Shown: positions 41,350 to 43,356 of the stretch, one piece after another
How the letters are laid out: each line of letters starts with the position of its first letter
Numbering within the stretch: the stretch's first letter is position 1
Source: an uncultured Clostridia bacterium
GTDB lineage: Bacteria; Bacillota; Clostridia; Lachnospirales; Anaerotignaceae
NCBI GenBank assembly: GCA_945868505.1
Contig: CAMBLO010000020.1
Coordinates: 1 to 43,356 of the forward strand
Length of the DNA stretch: 43,356 bases
Direction: 5' to 3'
Translations under genes and position numbers: made by a program
The notes under the pieces: generated by a model
What the model saw: the letters and a program-made list of their open reading frames with translations, nothing else
Database searches by the model: none
Told to the model about the DNA's origin: nothing

Positions 41350-41889
41350 TTACACTCTTTTCCCCATTTCATAGGCCTCTTGCATCAGAGGTGTATTCTT
41401 CACAGCACCTGCCTCATAAACACCATTTCCATAAATGACACCCTTTTCCACAGATCCATCCAGACAAACCGCAAAGCCACGGAAACATTCCAGGGTACAA
41501 TCCATTGCTGTTTTGTCTGCTTCTGCCGCAGTCATTATGTAATAGAATTCTTTGTTTTTCAGTTTTGTCCACTGGGCAACCGTACGGTCGATCACCGTTT
41601 TCATCTGGGCATCAATCGAATAGAAATAAACAGGGCTAGCCATAACGATCACATTCGCCCAATGCATTTCCTGAAGGATTTCCGCCATATCATCCTGGAT
41701 GGCGCACACGCCGCCGTGCTCTCTGCAATAGTAGCACGCATTGCAGTATCCGATTTTTTTATCCCGAATAAAGATCTTTTTTACCTGATCGCCGGCTTCT
41801 TCCGCACCACGCATAAATGCGTCGCACAGCAAATCGGAATTTCCCCTTTTTCTTGGGCTCCCCGAAAGAATCAATACTTTTTTGCTCAT
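41350..41889 (-). CDS. Flavodoxin-like NAD(P)H-dependent FMN reductase family protein
   Basis: A 179-residue flavodoxin-fold protein: VLILSGSPRKRGNSDLL binds the FMN phosphate, MASPVYFYSIDAQMKTVIDR is the flavin ring site. CNACYYCREHGGVC near residue 49-62 resembles the cysteine motif of iron-sulfur flavoproteins, though spacing differs from a classic 4Fe-4S set. Redox role unknown. It follows the aldo/keto reductase by 12 bp with its own AAGGAGG and is likely in the same MerR-controlled transcript. Confidence 0.9.
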   Translation of the reverse strand: MSKKVLILSGSPRKRGNSDLLCDAFMRGAEEAGDQVKKIFIRDKKIGYCNACYYCREHGGVCAIQDDMAEILQEMHWANVIVMASPVYFYSIDAQMKTVIDRTVAQWTKLKNKEFYYIMTAAEADKTAMDCTLECFRGFAVCLDGSVEKGVIYGNGVYEAGAVKNTPLMQEAYEMGKRV

Positions 41890-41901
41890 TTTAATTCCTC
41901 C

Positions 41902-42789
41902 TTACCATTCCTTTTTCTCACCATCTGCATTTTGTTTTCCTTTTCGTTCTTCTACCATTTTTACAAACCATTCCACCATATTAGGATCTGTATGAGAAAA
42001 GAAGGAACTCTGTTTTTTATCAAGGGCTGCAATGGTTTCCATATCTGCATCAGTCAATTCAAAATCAAATACATTGAAATTTTGTTCCATACGTTCAATA
42101 TGTGTAGATTTGGGGATGACCACGATACCCCTTTGCAGATGCCATCTGAGAATAACCTGTGCAGGTGTTTTCCCATACCGATCCCCAATGGCTTTCAATT
42201 CAGGAAGTTCAAACATGCCGCCACGGCCCTCGCCAAAGGGTGCCCACGCTTCCATCTGTACCCCATACTTCTCGTGCCACATTTTCGCTTCTTTCTGCTG
42301 ATGATGGGGATGAATTTCAACCTGATTGACTGCAGGTCTTATTTTTGCAAAAGATGCCATATCTACCATACGATCCACATAAAAATTGGAAATGCCGATG
42401 GCACGAATTTTCCCTTCTTCATATAAATCTTCCAAGGCACGGTATGCACCAAAATAATCTGCAAAAGGCTGATGCAATAAGCAAAGATCCAGATAATCCA
42501 CCTGCAGCTTCTTCATAGATTCCAGCACAGATGCTCTACAGGCATCATAGCCGTAATTTTCGATCCAAACCTTTGTCGTCAGAAAAATTTCTTCACGGGG
42601 GATGCCGCTCTTTTTGATGGCATTGCCTACTTCTTCCTCATTGAAGTAGGACTGGGCTGTATCGATCAGGTGATACCCTACCTGCAGCGCATCCAAAACA
42701 CATCTTTCACATTCTTCCCGAGATACCTGATAGACACCGTATCCCAGCATCGGCATTTCCACACCATTGTTCAATTTCACATATTTCAT
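41902..42789 (-). CDS. Aldo/keto reductase
   Basis: A 295-residue NADPH-dependent carbonyl reductase of the AKR superfamily. The catalytic tetrad is visible: Asp in LIDTAQSYFNEEEVG, Tyr in the same motif, Lys in TTKVW and His in LLHQP. IPKSTHIERMEQNF is the cofactor phosphate loop. The ATG at 42789 follows AAGGAGG; the longer frame runs into the promoter. It is the first gene behind a MerR-type promoter and divergent from merR, an arrangement typical of aldehyde- or electrophile-inducible reductases. Confidence 0.95.
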   Translation of the reverse strand: MKYVKLNNGVEMPMLGYGVYQVSREECERCVLDALQVGYHLIDTAQSYFNEEEVGNAIKKSGIPREEIFLTTKVWIENYGYDACRASVLESMKKLQVDYLDLCLLHQPFADYFGAYRALEDLYEEGKIRAIGISNFYVDRMVDMASFAKIRPAVNQVEIHPHHQQKEAKMWHEKYGVQMEAWAPFGEGRGGMFELPELKAIGDRYGKTPAQVILRWHLQRGIVVIPKSTHIERMEQNFNVFDFELTDADMETIAALDKKQSSFFSHTDPNMVEWFVKMVEERKGKQNADGEKKEW

Positions 42790-42870
42790 ACGATATGCCT
42801 CCTTTGTACTCCTTTCATGCAAATTGACTTTTTCATCTGCATTTGCTATGCTTTCATTGGATTTAAGTAA

Positions 42871-42901
42871 ATTATAAAAGTTAAAGTCAACTTGAAGTCA
42901 A
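42871..42901 (-). promoter_or_regulatory. MerR-type promoter of the aldo/keto reductase unit
   Basis: Minus strand TTGACT (42896-42901) and perfect TATAAT (42871-42876) are separated by 19 bp, the over-long spacing that MerR-family activators correct. The spacer holds most of a near-perfect inverted repeat, TTAAAGT-CA-ACTTGAA (42881-42896). This is strong evidence that the divergent MerR controls the unit. Confidence 0.85.
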
Positions 42902-42934
42902 TAGTCTTTTCAAATTTTTTCTTGGAGGTTCCTT

Positions 42935-43317
42935 ATGGTATATACAATAGGTGAAATGGCAAAACGACTGGGCATTGCTCCATCCACCCTCAGATATTAT
43001 GATCAGGAGGGGCTGCTCCCCTTTGTAGAACGTTCCAGCAATGGTAATCGTATATTCAAGGATGCAGACTATGAATGGCTGCAAATCATCGAATGTCTGA
43101 AAAAACCGGGATGCAGCTAAAAGATATTAAACAGTTCATTCACATGGCAATGCAGGGTGACGAAACCATCGATTCCCGCTTGCAGCTGATTATCAAGCAG
43201 CAGGAATCTGTCAAGCAGCAGATCCTCGAATTGCAGCAGACTTTAGAAACTCTAAACTTCAAGCGTTGGTATTACGAAACTGCCCAAACTGCCGGGACAA
43301 CAGTAAACGCTCAATAG
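42935..43317 (+). pseudogene. MerR family regulator with a frameshift
   Basis: ATG at 42935 after GGAGG starts a MerR helix-turn-helix (YTIGEMAKRLGIAPSTLRYYDQEGLLPF, then a wing). The frame stops after 61 residues at a TAA. One base more in the A-run at 43100-43105 (six A; seven needed) would join it to the next frame, which continues MQLKDIKQFIHMAMQGDETI and ends with the coiled coil and YYETAQTAGT tail typical of the family. Restored, it would be about 127 residues. A sequencing error, a true mutation, or slippage on the A-run are all possible; the DNA-binding part alone remains in the short frame. Confidence 0.85.
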
Positions 43318-43339
43318 CGAGTACCCCCAAAAAATAAGA

Positions 43340-43356
43340 GCTGCCTCACAGCAGCC
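43340..43356 (+). terminator. Partial terminator hairpin at the right edge
   Basis: GCTGC-CTCACA-GCAGC begins 22 bp after the merR stop. The window ends before any T-run could be seen. Confidence 0.45.

Overview
The window looks like a chromosomal segment of an anaerobic Clostridia member (Bacillota, Lachnospirales-like; Anaerotignum or a relative is possible but unproven). The reasons are moderate G+C, strong AGGAGG ribosome sites, genes almost all on the minus strand, an [FeFe]-hydrogenase, selenium-dependent molybdenum hydroxylase genes and nickel-pincer (Lar) genes. I see no tRNA, rRNA, CRISPR array, transposase or prophage gene. The left edge carries an rRNA-type promoter, possibly one of a tandem pair, firing out of the window, so an rrn operon probably lies just beyond it.

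Layout. 0.1-3.4 kb: panC, then an ACT-domain protein with a DUF711/UPF0210 partner. 3.6-15.9 kb: one long minus-strand unit (selD, DUF3343, cysteine desulfurase, yedF, yqeB, modE-like, mocA-like, molybdopterin-binding protein, modA, modB, modC, moaA, moaC, mogA fusion, yqeC-xdhC fusion) that supplies the molybdenum and labile selenium for a hydroxylase. 16.0-22.6 kb: the hydroxylase, as two NCS2 purine permeases followed by FAD, 2Fe-2S and molybdopterin subunits of a xanthine dehydrogenase-type enzyme. 22.8-26.6 kb: an [FeFe]-hydrogenase with a NuoF-tail/GltD-like flavoprotein partner.

26.7-32.6 kb: a LysR-controlled cluster with two divergent shikimate/quinate dehydrogenase paralogues, an Old Yellow Enzyme-type reductase, a small ABM protein, and broken MFS and TIM-barrel isomerase/dehydratase genes. 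It looks like a quinate/shikimate-type catabolic locus and carries two apparent deletions. 32.6-41.3 kb: one unit with a nickel/peptide-type ABC importer followed by larE, larB and larC, the builders of the nickel-pincer cofactor; no larA is in the window. 41.3-43.4 kb: a flavodoxin-like protein and an aldo/keto reductase behind a textbook MerR promoter with 19-bp spacing, divergent from a merR gene broken by a one-base change in an A-run.

The main theme is metal and selenium cofactor supply placed next to the enzymes that need it: purine import, selenium- and molybdenum-dependent hydroxylation, hydrogen or NAD(P)H electron disposal, and nickel import with pincer synthesis. The least explained piece is the shikimate dehydrogenase/OYE cluster.
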